Shown here one piece after another: positions 31,116-39,355 of a stretch of 64,000 bases of DNA. The position numbers and the translations under genes are program-made. The first letter of the stretch is position 1. Each line of letters starts with the position of its first letter. Source of the stretch: Streptomyces sp. GESEQ-35 (GTDB lineage: Bacteria; Actinomycetota; Actinomycetes; Streptomycetales; Streptomycetaceae); assembly GCF_017948485.1 (NCBI RefSeq), contig NZ_JAFFSX010000003.1:124001-188000 (forward strand). The letters are read 5' to 3'. Under the pieces are notes generated by a model that was not told where the DNA came from, did no database searches, and saw nothing but the letters and a program-made list of their open reading frames with translations.

Positions 31116-31691
31116 TCACACCTGCGTCCGGTGGAAGTTGAGGAACGACCGGGAGGCGGTCGGCCCCCGCTGCCCCTGATACCGCGACCCGTACCGCTCG
31201 CTGCCGTACGGGAACTCGGCGGGCGAGCTGAGCCGGAACAAGCACAACTGGCCGATCTTCATGCCGGGCCAGAGCTTGATGGGGAGCGTGGCGAGGTTGG
31301 AGAGCTCCAGCGTCACGTGCCCCGAGAAGCCTGGGTCGATGAACCCGGCGGTGGAGTGGGTGACGAGCCCGAGCCGCCCGAGGGAGCTCTTGCCCTCCAG
31401 GCGGGACGCAAGATCATCGGGGAGAGAGATGACCTCGTAGGTGGAGGCCAGGACGAACTCGCCCGGGTGGAGGATGAAGGGCTCGTCGCCGTCCGGCTCC
31501 ACGAGCCGCGTCAGATCGGCCTGCTCGACGGAGGGGTCGATGTGGGGGTACCGGTGATTCTCGAACACCCGGAAATAGCGGTCCAGCCGCACATCCACGC
31601 TCGACGGCTGCACCATGGATTGGTCGTAGGGATCGATCCGTACCCGCCCGGCATCGATCTCGGCCCGGATGTCCTTGTCTGAGAGAAGCAC
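31116..31691 (-). CDS. dcd: dCTP deaminase
   Basis: The 191-residue enzyme converts dCTP to dUTP. Family motifs include [31 protein letters not shown] and the following [12 protein letters not shown], with the catalytic Glu in LELSN. The length equals the usual actinobacterial enzyme. The GTG at 31691 ([12 protein letters not shown]) matches the family start. A phosphoribosyltransferase gene overlaps or directly follows its stop. The tRNA-Gly gene lies about 500 bp upstream on the other strand. Confidence 0.95.
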   Translation of the reverse strand: MLLSDKDIRAEIDAGRVRIDPYDQSMVQPSSVDVRLDRYFRVFENHRYPHIDPSVEQADLTRLVEPDGDEPFILHPGEFVLASTYEVISLPDDLASRLEGKSSLGRLGLVTHSTAGFIDPGFSGHVTLELSNLATLPIKLWPGMKIGQLCLFRLSSPAEFPYGSERYGSRYQGQRGPTASRSFLNFHRTQV

Positions 31692-31760
31692 GCCCCGAGG
31701 ATACGCAAGGCGCGCGGAGCCTCCACAACCGGACGACTCCACGCGCCTGTTTCTGATCGC

Positions 31761-31919
31761 TTACCGCTTCTCCAGCGTCACCTGCACGACACTGCGGAGC
31801 CGGGCGCACCGCGGACATCGGACGAGCCGTCCGGGTCCGAGTCGCTCGGCCTGCTGCATCGGGAACGAAGCGGTGCTGAACACGTGCCCATCGGCACAAC
31901 GGACGACGGTGCGCTCCAT
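31761..31919 (-). CDS. Small CxxC-containing protein
   Basis: The 52-residue product (MERTVVRCADGHVF...) has Cys8, and a second pair CPRC near residue 35, which could form a small zinc site. A GGGA lies upstream of the ATG at 31919, somewhat far. It precedes dcd on the same strand. Small proteins of this kind occur near dcd in Streptomyces as far as I recall; function unknown. Confidence 0.55.
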   Translation of the reverse strand: MERTVVRCADGHVFSTASFPMQQAERLGPGRLVRCPRCARLRSVVQVTLEKR

Positions 31920-32193
31920 CAAGTCCAAGAGTCCCTTCCCCAAGAGCTGCGTCCGGCTGCTGCCCGCCGGACGACGAAAGCCCACATTACGGGATGAATG
32001 GGACGGCCTCCAGACGGCACTCCAGTCCCGCCCAGACCCTCTTCCACCCCTCCACCGTACGCCCCAACTCCCGCCCCCCGCAGCCCCATCACCCCCTCAA
32101 AACGCCCTCGGGCCCCACGGCTTCAGCACCGGGGGCCCGTCATGAGGTAGAGTGACCAGGCATTCTGACACCGGACCTCATCCGGCGTCTTAC

Positions 32194-32264
32194 GCGGGTG
32201 TAGTTTAATGGTAGAACATCAGCTTCCCAAGCTGAGAGCGCGAGTTCGATTCTCGTCACCCGCT
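32194..32264 (+). tRNA. tRNA-Gly (anticodon CCC)
   Basis: The 71-nt sequence folds as a cloverleaf. The acceptor stem is GCGGGTG with CACCCGC and the anticodon stem TCAGC/GCTGA encloses the loop TTCCCAA, giving CCC. The T arm is CGAG-TTCGATT-CTCG. No CCA is encoded. The 3' part of this gene is duplicated elsewhere in the window, so it served as an attachment site for integrating elements. Confidence 0.95.
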
Positions 32265-32267
32265 CTT
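32222..32267 (+). repeat. Attachment-site core, copy 1 (inside tRNA-Gly)
   Basis: The 46 bp from the anticodon arm to three bases past the tRNA end recur without mismatch at 38940-38985. A duplicated tRNA 3' end is the mark of tyrosine-integrase elements, which restore the tRNA on one side and leave a copy on the other. This copy is the intact gene side. Confidence 0.85.
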
Positions 32268-32271
32268 CTCG

Positions 32272-32298
32272 AAGCCCCAGGTCAGCGGCCTGGGGCTT
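32272..32298 (+). terminator. Terminator of tRNA-Gly
   Basis: AAGCCCCAGG with CCTGGGGCTT forms a 10-bp stem with a 7-nt loop just after the tRNA. Nearly the same hairpin follows the tRNA-derived copies at about 38,995 and at 56,196, so it travels with the attachment sequence. Confidence 0.85.
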
Positions 32299-32680
32299 GT
32301 GCATTGGCGGGGAATTTTCCGCAGGATCCGCCCTCTGGGCGTACGAAGATGGGGCACGTGGAGGGCACGAGTTCTCGGCGGCCGTGGCCGGCTCACCGGC
32401 CCTGGCATCGAACGGCGCCTCTGACCTGTGGTTTTGCTGCATCAACCACATCGGTCACACCTGTGAGCCCTCAGCTTGCCCGTCCCCTCGGAGAGACGGA
32501 TGGCGTTTACGGACGCTGCAGGACTGTCGGTTGCCCAACTCCTGCCCAACAGACATGACTTCAACGAGCGCGCCACGGTGGACACGGGCGGACCGGGCGG
32601 CACCCAGGTGTTGCTCCGAGATCTCCGGTATGACGACGCGGGCCGCCACCCTCGCCTGACGCAGGCTCGGCAGAAATCCC
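32299..32680. repeat. Post-tRNA segment, diverged family member A
   Basis: No supported gene lies here. The stretch shares patches with the segments after 38,990 and 55,140. The clearest are at 32344-32371 (CGAAGATGGGGCACGTGG and onward) and at 32471-32486 (TCAGCTTGCCCGTCCC). Short frames on both strands, including one antisense to the tRNA, look spurious. I treat it as residue of an integrated element next to its attachment site. Confidence 0.6.
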
Positions 32681-33091
32681 TCAGGCGATGTCGTGAACGT
32701 TGTGCTCGGTCAGGTCGGATGCGTGCCGGGCGACAGCACGGTAGTCGGCATCGTCGTGGAGGACAGCCAGGCCATGGTGAGCCGCGGTGGCAGCGATGAC
32801 AAGGTCGACCGCTGAGGCGCTGCGATGCTCCCCGGCCCGGGCCATGCGGTGCTGCACCGAACCGATCCAGCGCCCCGCGTTCTTCGGCACCGACACATCT
32901 GGATAGAGGTCGACGAACATCTCCATGATCTCGTCGTACTCGCGGCCGTTCCGGGCACTGTGGAGGAACTCGGCGCGTTGCAGGTAGCAGGATGCGATGG
33001 CCCCGGCATCGATCGCGTCGTACCAGGCCGATTGCAGTTTCGGGTCGCTGAGCAGCCGGACCAGGCCGGACGTGTCGAGCAGGTAGATCAC
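32681..33091 (-). CDS. vapC: PIN-domain toxin (VapC type)
   Basis: The 136-residue PIN ribonuclease has its acidic active-site residues in order: Asp in YLLDTSGLV, Glu in QRAEFLHSA, Asp in ASAVDLVIAAT and Asp in LHDDADYRAV. VapC toxins cut tRNA or rRNA when the antitoxin is lost. The GTG at 33091 overlaps the antitoxin stop (GTGA) and has AGGA upstream. It sits about 400 bp from the tRNA-Gly attachment site. Confidence 0.88.
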   Translation of the reverse strand: MIYLLDTSGLVRLLSDPKLQSAWYDAIDAGAIASCYLQRAEFLHSARNGREYDEIMEMFVDLYPDVSVPKNAGRWIGSVQHRMARAGEHRSASAVDLVIAATAAHHGLAVLHDDADYRAVARHASDLTEHNVHDIA

Positions 33092-33309
33092 CGGCTGTCC
33101 TTCTCCGCCCGGTGCAGGCGCTCGGCGTCCTCGACGGCACCCCACTCACGCGCGCGCTCGAAGTGCCGGCTGATGCGTGCCGCGCGCTCCTGCTGCTCGG
33201 CGTAGAAGTGCAGAGCGAGATTGACCGCCTCCTTCTTGGTCCTGACCTTGGACAGGGCCATGGCGCGCTCCAGGGCGTCATCGTCGATGTCGATCTGGGT
33301 CACAGACAT
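33088..33309 (-). CDS. vapB: VapB-type antitoxin
   Basis: The 73-residue protein begins with a ribbon-helix-helix-like region (TQIDIDDDALERAMALSKVRTKKEAVNLAL) and has a basic, acidic mixed tail that should wrap the PIN toxin. The ATG at 33309 follows GGGAGGTG. It is translated just before vapC and overlaps it. A palindrome upstream at 33329 is a likely autoregulatory operator. Confidence 0.85.
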   Translation of the reverse strand: MSVTQIDIDDDALERAMALSKVRTKKEAVNLALHFYAEQQERAARISRHFERAREWGAVEDAERLHRAEKDSR

Positions 33310-33328
33310 ACCGCACCTCCCGCTCAAT

Positions 33329-33362
33329 GTTGGTGATGTACATCGAAGAATACGTCACCAAC
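33329..33362. promoter_or_regulatory. Palindromic operator of the vapBC pair
   Basis: GTTGGTGA (33329-33336) and TCACCAAC (33355-33362) are perfect inverted arms 18 bp apart, and a second perfect palindrome GATGTACATC (33335-33344) overlaps the left arm. The site lies 20-53 bp upstream of vapB, where VapBC complexes usually repress their own promoter. GATGTACAT also appears upstream of the third toxin-antitoxin pair near 56,124. Confidence 0.65.
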
Positions 33363-33645
33363 ATTCGCGGGTCCACGTCTGAGTGCCGAATCCCGGTATG
33401 AGCAGTCGCGACGAACACTCCGGATCGGCCCGAGAGGCGATGCGGTCCGGTCGACCGTAAGCACCGCGCGCACGCCCACGGTCTCGCCCGCGCTGGTTCC
33501 GTCGGCCAGTGCCCGGTCCGGGAGGTTCCAGCCGCCCGGGGTGGCGTACTCGGTGACCGAACCGGCGACGGGCACCGAAGAGCCGATGAACACGCCCGTC
33601 CACTCGCTGAAGGACGGGGCACTCGGGGATGGCCGACGTTCGGGG
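33363..33645 (-). other. Unassigned stretch with coding character
   Basis: On the minus strand a frame between about 33,620 and 33,400 reads like genuine protein (for example FIGSSVPVAGSVTEYATPGG followed by WNLPDRALADG) but has no start codon of its own with a ribosome-binding site. It may be the remnant of a gene that once followed the amidohydrolase. I cannot name it. Confidence 0.3.
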
Positions 33646-34986
33646 TCAGGGGGTGAGTGCCGCGCGGCGGCGGAAGAGTTCCTCGGCTGCCGTCTGGGCC
33701 CGTTGGCGGACCTGTTCCGTGTCCACGGTGAGGACACGGCCGGAGTCCACGAGGAGGCGGCCGTCCACCCAGACGTGATCGACGTCGGCGGCGCCGGCCG
33801 AGAACACGAGGTGGGCCGTGGCGTTGAAGTCGTCGCCGTGGAGGAGGGGGGTGGTGTGGAGCTTGCGGAGGTCCACGGTGACGATGTCGGCCTTCTTGCC
33901 GGGTTCGAGCGAGCCCGTCACCGTGTCGAGGCCCAGTGCCCTCGCACCCTCCAGAGTGGCCATGGTCAGGATGTCCCACGGGTCGCCCGTCGTCGGGTCG
34001 GAGGTGGTGACCTTCTGCAGCAGAGAGGCGAACTTCATCTCCTCCAGCAGGTCCAGGTTGTTGTTCTCCTTCTCGCCGTCGCTGCCCAGGCCGACCGCGA
34101 TGCCGCTCCGGCGCATCTCGATGACCCGGGCCGGGCCGGAGGAGAGCTTCATGTTCGAGCAGGGGCAGTGCGCGACGCTCGTGCCGGTCTCCGCGAGGAG
34201 TTCGATCTCACGGTCGTCGAGCCAGACACAGTGTGCGACGACGGTGCGCGGGCCGAGTATGCCCCGGTGGTGGAACTCCTCGATGGGGCGGCGGCCGAAC
34301 CGGCGCAGGGATTCCTCGACTTCCCAGGTGGTCTCCGAGGAGTGGGTGTGCAGGCCGGTGTCGAACTCGTCGGCGAGCGCGGCCGCCGCCTTGAAGGCTT
34401 CCGGGCTGCAGTAGAAGAGGTGTTCCAGGCCGACCCAGGAGCGGACGCGGTCATCGGCATACGTGCGGTAGTCCTCCAGGAGGCGGCGGTTGGTGTCGAG
34501 GGTCTCGAAGTAGTCGTAGCCCGGCAGGTCCGCCACGTACGGGACCAGCGTCGCGCGGATTCCGACCTGTTTCGCCGCGTGCGCGGAGCCCTCCATGTGG
34601 CGCCACATGTCCATCACCGAGGTGGTCCCCGCACGCAGCGACTCCGTGTAGCAGAGCAGGGAGGCCGCCTCGGCGATCTCCGGTGTGAGGGCCTTGTGGG
34701 CGGGGTCGACGTAGTCGCGCAGCCAGTCCCACAACGACTTGGACTCGGCGGTGCCGCGCAACAGGCCCGAGTGGAGGTGGGTGTTGTGCAGGCCGGGGAT
34801 GACGGCATGGCCGGTGGCGTCCACCACCTGCGCGTCCGCCACGGCCGCGTCGAGATCGGCCACCGGGCCGACGGCGGTGATCCTGCTGTCCTCGATGAGG
34901 ACCGACCCGGGGTCGTACACGGTCCTGCGGCCCTCGCAGGGGATGACGATGCCGTTGCGGATCAGGGTGCGGGTCGTGCGGGTCAC
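33646..34986 (-). CDS. Amidohydrolase family deaminase (MtaD/TrzA/SsnA type)
   Basis: The 446-residue metal-dependent hydrolase has the order of metal ligands expected for the subfamily: HLHSG (near residue 68), HTHSSET, VAHCVWLDD and LGSDGEKENN. Relatives deaminate methylthioadenosine, S-adenosylhomocysteine, guanine, 8-oxoguanine or related rings. Its partners (a small nucleoside/base deaminase, an NCS1 permease and a PucR regulator) point to a purine or pyrimidine base. The GTG at 34986 has AAGGAG upstream. It is the last gene of a three-gene leftward operon. Confidence 0.85.
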   Translation of the reverse strand: MTRTTRTLIRNGIVIPCEGRRTVYDPGSVLIEDSRITAVGPVADLDAAVADAQVVDATGHAVIPGLHNTHLHSGLLRGTAESKSLWDWLRDYVDPAHKALTPEIAEAASLLCYTESLRAGTTSVMDMWRHMEGSAHAAKQVGIRATLVPYVADLPGYDYFETLDTNRRLLEDYRTYADDRVRSWVGLEHLFYCSPEAFKAAAALADEFDTGLHTHSSETTWEVEESLRRFGRRPIEEFHHRGILGPRTVVAHCVWLDDREIELLAETGTSVAHCPCSNMKLSSGPARVIEMRRSGIAVGLGSDGEKENNNLDLLEEMKFASLLQKVTTSDPTTGDPWDILTMATLEGARALGLDTVTGSLEPGKKADIVTVDLRKLHTTPLLHGDDFNATAHLVFSAGAADVDHVWVDGRLLVDSGRVLTVDTEQVRQRAQTAAEELFRRRAALTP

Positions 34987-35006
34987 GGGATTCTCCTTGC
35001 AGGGGT

Positions 35007-35474
35007 TCAGTTCCAGAAGCCGTCGTGGACGGCGACGGCGCGTTCGCGCAGGTGGGGGCCGGAGACCTCGATGGGCCGCTGGCCCGCCGCGAACACCTCT
35101 CGGCAGGGCAGCGCCATGGTGGGGTTCTCGTCGTTCGCCCCGGTCAGAGCGAGGAGTTCGTCCTCGCCGAGGGCGTAGACGACCCGCCCGATACCGCTCC
35201 AGTAGACGGCGCCCGCGCACATGGCGCAGGGTTCGGTGCTGGTGTAGAGGGTCGCCGCGGCGAGTTCGTCGCGGGCGTACGTGCGGGTTGCGAGCCGTAC
35301 GAGGTTGGTCTCGGCGTGGCCGGTGGAGTCCTGGTCCGTCACCACGGTGTTGCCGGCTTCGAGTACGACCGTGCCGTAGAGGACCAGCACCGCGCCGAAC
35401 GGGTGGTTGCCTTCGTGGCGGGAGCGTTCGGCGCGGTCGATGGACGCGATCAGGAACGTGTCGTCGTCGGGCAT
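35007..35474 (-). CDS. Nucleobase/nucleoside deaminase (cytidine deaminase-like fold)
   Basis: The 155-residue zinc enzyme has the two signatures of the family: GHAETN, with the zinc-binding His and catalytic Glu, and PCAMCAGA with the two zinc-binding Cys. Length and PCAMCAGA fit guanine deaminases or tRNA-type deaminase relatives; guanine is plausible given the neighbours. It overlaps the permease gene end by 25 bp and lies 20 bp before the amidohydrolase gene, so the three form one operon. Confidence 0.88.
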   Translation of the reverse strand: MPDDDTFLIASIDRAERSRHEGNHPFGAVLVLYGTVVLEAGNTVVTDQDSTGHAETNLVRLATRTYARDELAAATLYTSTEPCAMCAGAVYWSGIGRVVYALGEDELLALTGANDENPTMALPCREVFAAGQRPIEVSGPHLRERAVAVHDGFWN

Positions 35475-36853
35475 GAGGTCTCCTCAACTGGTGTGTGGCG
35501 ATGGGTTTTCCGGGTGGACAACGCGGCGTAGGCCGTGCCCGCGACCGCGAAGCCGACGAACTGGCCGAGCGGGCCGAACACCGGGTGGGCCTCGGCGAGC
35601 GGGCCCGTGTACAGCGACTGGTTCATGAAGGGGACCTCGGCGACCAGCGCGAGCAGCACCGCCGGGAGCCCCCAGCCGAAGCGGTGGCCGGTGTCGTACA
35701 GCGGTGTGATGTCGTACGTGCCGCGCTCCCGCCACCAGTACGCCGTGACGATCACCGCGGCCCAGGGCGCCAGCCAGTAGCCGGTCATCAGGAGGAAGTC
35801 CTGGAGGTGCTGGGCGAAGTCGCCGTGCCCGGCGTACCAGGACAGTGCCGTGCCGAGGCCGCCGACCACCAGGACCGAGACCCAGCGCGGGATCCTGAAC
35901 CCGGCGACCAGTGCGGCCATCGCGCCCGAGTACAGGTCGATGACGGTCGAGGCGAGGGTGGAGAGGAGGAGGGAGACAAGGACGACCATGCCGAGGGCGT
36001 CCGGGAGCAGACCGCTCACCATCGAGCTGGGGTCGGCCAGGGTGCCGAGGGTGCCGAGCGCGGCGCCGAGGGCGCCGATCCACACCCCGGCCACCGCGCT
36101 GCCGCCGCCCGCCGCGAGGAAGACCCGCTTCGGACCGGCCGAGGGAGGCAGGTAGCGGCTGTAGTCGGAGGCGTACGCCGACCAGCCCAGCACCCGGGCC
36201 GAGGTGACCGCGACGGCCAGCAGGAAGGCGGTGGTGCTGCCCGCGAACGGTTCGACCGGGGCGGCGGCCCGGGCGTCGCCGAAGCCGTACACCGACACCA
36301 CCGCGAACACGGCGACCAGGAGGACGGCGAGACCGCGCTCCACGGCGTGGATCATCCGGTAGCCGAGGACGGCGACCGCCAGTTGCGCGGCCGCCATGAC
36401 CAGCAGCGCCGGACCGAAGCCCAGGGCGGTCAGTTCACGCAGGATGAAGACGCCGAGGAGGGTGTCGACCACGCACCAGCCGACGCCGTTGACGACGGTG
36501 AACGCGGCCGACGGCAGGGTCCCCAGGCGGCCGAACGGGCCCCGGACCTGGATGAGTTGGAGCACTCCGGTCAGCGGCCCGCGGGTGGAGAACAGGCCCA
36601 CCAGGGCCGAACTGAGCAGCGTGCCGAGTGTGACGGCGAGGATCGCCGGGAGCAGGTCGAGGCCGAACACCGATGTCGACAGGGCGCCCACGCTGAGGGT
36701 CGCGAACTGCACGTTCGCGCCGAACCACAGGGTGAACAGCGACCACGGGCGGCCGTGGCGGCGGTCGAGGGGTACGGGTTCGACGCCCGCCCGTTCGATG
36801 CCGAGGGTGGTGGTGGGCGAGGGGGATGGCGCGGGGTGGGGATTGGCATGCAC
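35450..36853 (-). CDS. NCS1 family nucleobase permease (cytosine/purine)
   Basis: The 467-residue inner-membrane transporter has about twelve helices. It carries family landmarks near the start (RPWSLFTLWFGANVQF) and in the middle (ARVLGWSAYASDYSRYLPP). NCS1 proteins bring cytosine, purines, allantoin or hydantoin into the cell with H+ or Na+. It heads the operon with two deaminases, so uptake and deamination of the same base is the likely purpose. It is divergent from the PucR-type regulator across about 280 bp, a usual arrangement for local control. Confidence 0.9.
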   Translation of the reverse strand: MHANPHPAPSPSPTTTLGIERAGVEPVPLDRRHGRPWSLFTLWFGANVQFATLSVGALSTSVFGLDLLPAILAVTLGTLLSSALVGLFSTRGPLTGVLQLIQVRGPFGRLGTLPSAAFTVVNGVGWCVVDTLLGVFILRELTALGFGPALLVMAAAQLAVAVLGYRMIHAVERGLAVLLVAVFAVVSVYGFGDARAAAPVEPFAGSTTAFLLAVAVTSARVLGWSAYASDYSRYLPPSAGPKRVFLAAGGGSAVAGVWIGALGAALGTLGTLADPSSMVSGLLPDALGMVVLVSLLLSTLASTVIDLYSGAMAALVAGFRIPRWVSVLVVGGLGTALSWYAGHGDFAQHLQDFLLMTGYWLAPWAAVIVTAYWWRERGTYDITPLYDTGHRFGWGLPAVLLALVAEVPFMNQSLYTGPLAEAHPVFGPLGQFVGFAVAGTAYAALSTRKTHRHTPVEETSCPTTTRS

Positions 36854-37135
36854 GGGGTCTCCTCAGGGCGACGGAAGCGCGATGGGCATCGGGCACGGGG
36901 ACGTCCAGGGCGCGGGGCATGCGGCTCGGGCGGTGGTACGCGCGGAGCCGGCCGGTACGGACGGGCATCGGCCGGCTCCGCGACGAGCCCTCAGTGAACC
37001 CCCGGCGGCACGGGGCGCGGACTGGCACGGATCTACAGACGACGGCCGGCGGAACGCCTGGCGGCCTGTACTACTCTCCAAACCCCGGGCCCGCCGAGGT
37101 ACGTGCCCGTAACACGTGCGGAGGGAGGACGCCCG

Positions 37136-38671
37136 GTGCTGCTGACCGAACTGCTCGACATCCCCGGCCTCGGCCTGCTGCCTGTCGTGCCCGGCGACCC
37201 CCGCGACCGCCGGGTACGCGGCGTCTACACCACCGACCTGCCCGACCCCGGGCGCTACATCGACGGCGGTGAGCTCGTCCTCACCTCCACCACCTGGTAC
37301 CGGCAGCCTCGGGACGCCGAGGTGTTCGTCGCCGCGCTCGCCGGATCGGGCGCCGCCGCGCTCGTCGCCGGGTCGGCGGCCGTCGGCGTATTGCCCGTGT
37401 CGCTCGCCGAGGCGTGCGAGCAGCACGCCCTGCCGCTGTTCACCGTCGGCGACGACGTGTCGTACGCGGCCCTCACCGAGACCGTGCTGGCCGCGCTCGC
37501 CGGGCCCGTCGGCCGGTCACCGGGAGCCGGCCTGCACCGCGGCCTGGTCGCCAGCATGGCGTCGGGCGCCGGGCCGGAGGGACTCGTCGAGGTCCTGGCC
37601 CGGTCCACCGGGGTGTGGTGCGCCGTACTGTCCGCCACGGGCAGCCCTGTCGCGGGCGCGGTGCCCGAGGTGTCGGACCACCACCTCGAACGTACGCACC
37701 GCGAGGCCCTCGCCGCGAGGGCCTTCCCCTGCGTCCAACCCCTGCCCGGGGGCGGGCACCTCACCTTGTTCCCTGTGCAGTCGCCCATCGCCCGCCGCCC
37801 GCCCGCGGGATACCTCGCCGCCTCTGGTGACTACCGCGACTGGGCGCCCGGCGTCGCGGACGCCGCCGCCGAGGTCTGCGCGCTGCTCGCGCTGGACCGG
37901 GTGTCCCGGCAGGAGCGCCGGCGCATCGAGGAGCGCTTCCTGCGAGAGACCGTCGACCTGCTGCGGGAGGGCCGCGGCAGCGCGGCCGAGAGCCGGCTGC
38001 GCAGTCTCGGCCTCCCCCCGGACACGCCACTGACCAGCGTGTACGTCACGACCACTGGACACCCGTACGGCGCGGAGCTCGCCGCCGTCATCCTCGACGA
38101 CGTCTTCGACCAGCTCCCCGGCTGCTCCGCGCCCGTCGCCGAGGGCGACGGCTACCTGATGCTGGTCCCGGCCGACGACGACAGCCGCGTCTCCGCCCGC
38201 CTGGAGGAGGTCGCCCGACGGCTCGCCCCGCTCCTCGCGCACGGCTGGGCCGCGATGGGTACGTCGGGGCCCGCCGCCGGAGCGGCAGGACTGCGCCGCT
38301 CTCTCGACGAGGCACGACACGCCCACGGCATCGCCCGCCTCAAAACCGGCACCGTGCGCACCGCCACCGTCGAGGACCTCTCCTCGCACCTGCTGCTGCT
38401 CGCCTCGGTGCCGGACGACGTCCGCGCGCTCTACCGCGAGCGGCTCATCGGCGTCCTGGAGCGGTACGACGCCGAGCACCACAGCGACCTCGTCGGCACG
38501 CTCACCGCCTTCCTCGACGCCTCCGGTTCCTGGCAGCGCTGCGCGGAACAGCTCCATGTGCACGTCAACACGCTGCGCTACCGCCTCCAGCGCGTCGAGC
38601 AGCTCACCGGGCACAGCCTCGCCACCCTTCGTGACCGCGTGGACTTCTGCCTGGCGTTGAGCATCCGCTGA
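37136..38671 (+). CDS. PucR family transcriptional regulator
   Basis: The 511-residue regulator has an N-terminal PucR ligand-sensing domain (VLLTELLDIPGLGLL, then DLPDPGRYIDGGELVLT), a middle GAF-like/CdaR region and a C-terminal PucR helix-turn-helix (LHVHVNTLRYRLQRVEQLTG). PucR-type proteins switch on purine catabolism genes. It is divergent from the NCS1 permease operon, which is its likely target. The GTG at 37136 is preferred for its GGAGGGAGG upstream. It is the last gene before the second tRNA-derived repeat. Confidence 0.9.
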   Translation: MLLTELLDIPGLGLLPVVPGDPRDRRVRGVYTTDLPDPGRYIDGGELVLTSTTWYRQPRDAEVFVAALAGSGAAALVAGSAAVGVLPVSLAEACEQHALPLFTVGDDVSYAALTETVLAALAGPVGRSPGAGLHRGLVASMASGAGPEGLVEVLARSTGVWCAVLSATGSPVAGAVPEVSDHHLERTHREALAARAFPCVQPLPGGGHLTLFPVQSPIARRPPAGYLAASGDYRDWAPGVADAAAEVCALLALDRVSRQERRRIEERFLRETVDLLREGRGSAAESRLRSLGLPPDTPLTSVYVTTTGHPYGAELAAVILDDVFDQLPGCSAPVAEGDGYLMLVPADDDSRVSARLEEVARRLAPLLAHGWAAMGTSGPAAGAAGLRRSLDEARHAHGIARLKTGTVRTATVEDLSSHLLLLASVPDDVRALYRERLIGVLERYDAEHHSDLVGTLTAFLDASGSWQRCAEQLHVHVNTLRYRLQRVEQLTGHSLATLRDRVDFCLALSIR

Positions 38672-38939
38672 CCTGACGGGCTCGGCCGCCGTCACGGCCT
38701 CGGATCCGGCTCACCTGCGCGATGGCAACGGCCTACCCCGCTCGACGGTGAAACACGGGGTCGCCAGCGCCCCTGCCAGTACCCTGCCCCGGTTTTTCGG
38801 CTTGCCCCTACGTCGTGCCCACGGTGTGCCCGTAAGAACGGTCGACCACGGTCAACAGCGGTGCGATCCTGCCCCCTCAGGCCCTACGCCAGAGCACATA
38901 AGCCCAGCTCAGAAGACACTTCGCTCCGCAAGCGCCGTC
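38672..38939. other. Gene-free stretch left of the second attachment copy
   Basis: I see no gene. The stretch contains short GTGCCCAC-like and TGCCCGT-like words near 38,815-38,835, the kind of repeats that integrases bind at attachment-site arms, but too few to be sure. If an integrase gene once lay here it is gone. Confidence 0.35.
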
Positions 38940-38985
38940 GCTTCCCAAGCTGAGAGCGCGAGTTCGATTCTCGTCACCCGCTCTT
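38940..38985 (+). repeat. Attachment-site core, copy 2 (tRNA-Gly 3' end duplicate)
   Basis: This copy is identical to 32222-32267 over 46 bp. It is preceded by unrelated sequence, so no complete tRNA is present. The similarity goes on for about 30 bp with three or four changes, through a hairpin TCCCAGG/CCTGGGG like the tRNA terminator. Together with copy 1 it brackets a 6.7-kb interval with vapBC and the purine cassette. Confidence 0.85.
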
Positions 38986-39305
38986 TTTGAAGTCCCAGGT
39001 CAGTGGCCTGGGGCTTAGTTGTTGTCCAGGCATTTTGGCGCCCCTCGCGCCCCCGACGCGGCTCGAGATAGGGCACGCGGAGGGCAAGGGGTCCCCGTCG
39101 GCACATTTGGCCGCCACCTACCGTCTCCTCAACTGCACGACCTGGCAGACCTTTTGACGCAAGGGCCCTGGCAAGGCACGAGTCAAAGCCATCAGCTTGC
39201 CGTTCCCTTGACGAAGAGGGCCGGATGTTCGGAGTACCGCAGGCTCGACACCCCGAACCATCACTATGTTTCACTTGTTGCGTTTACTTCGATTGTTTCG
39301 GATAA
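38986..39305. repeat. Post-attachment segment, diverged family member B
   Basis: No gene is supported here. Patches match member A and member E: GGGCACGCGGAGGGCA near 39,070 and ATCAGCTTGCCGTTCCC at 39191-39207. A toxin-antitoxin module follows, as with the other two members. Confidence 0.6.
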
Positions 39306-39331
39306 TGCGTATACGCAGACTCGACGTCTGC
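39306..39331. promoter_or_regulatory. Overlapping palindromes upstream of the HTH-PIN pair
   Basis: TGCGTATACGCA (39306-39317) is a perfect 12-bp palindrome and overlaps the inverted repeat GCAGAC-N5-GTCTGC (39315-39331). Both lie 25-50 bp upstream of the antitoxin-type gene, where a self-binding operator is expected. Confidence 0.6.
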
Positions 39332-39355
39332 CTCCCGCACCGACAGGGGCGCACC

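Noticed and set aside
32140..32451. Frame antisense to tRNA-Gly with RVTRIELALSAWE-like sequence; the same reading appears at 38909-39274 and partly at 56087-56326
   Set aside because: This peptide comes from translating the complement of a tRNA 3' end, a well-known source of false genes. It only shows that the tRNA tail was copied.
33541..35178. Long plus-strand frame opposite the amidohydrolase gene
   Set aside because: It has no recognisable motifs, no ribosome-binding site, and the minus strand encodes a complete enzyme with all metal ligands.
38940..38985. A second tRNA gene
   Set aside because: Only the 3' part of tRNA-Gly is present; the acceptor 5' strand and D arm are missing, so no cloverleaf can form.
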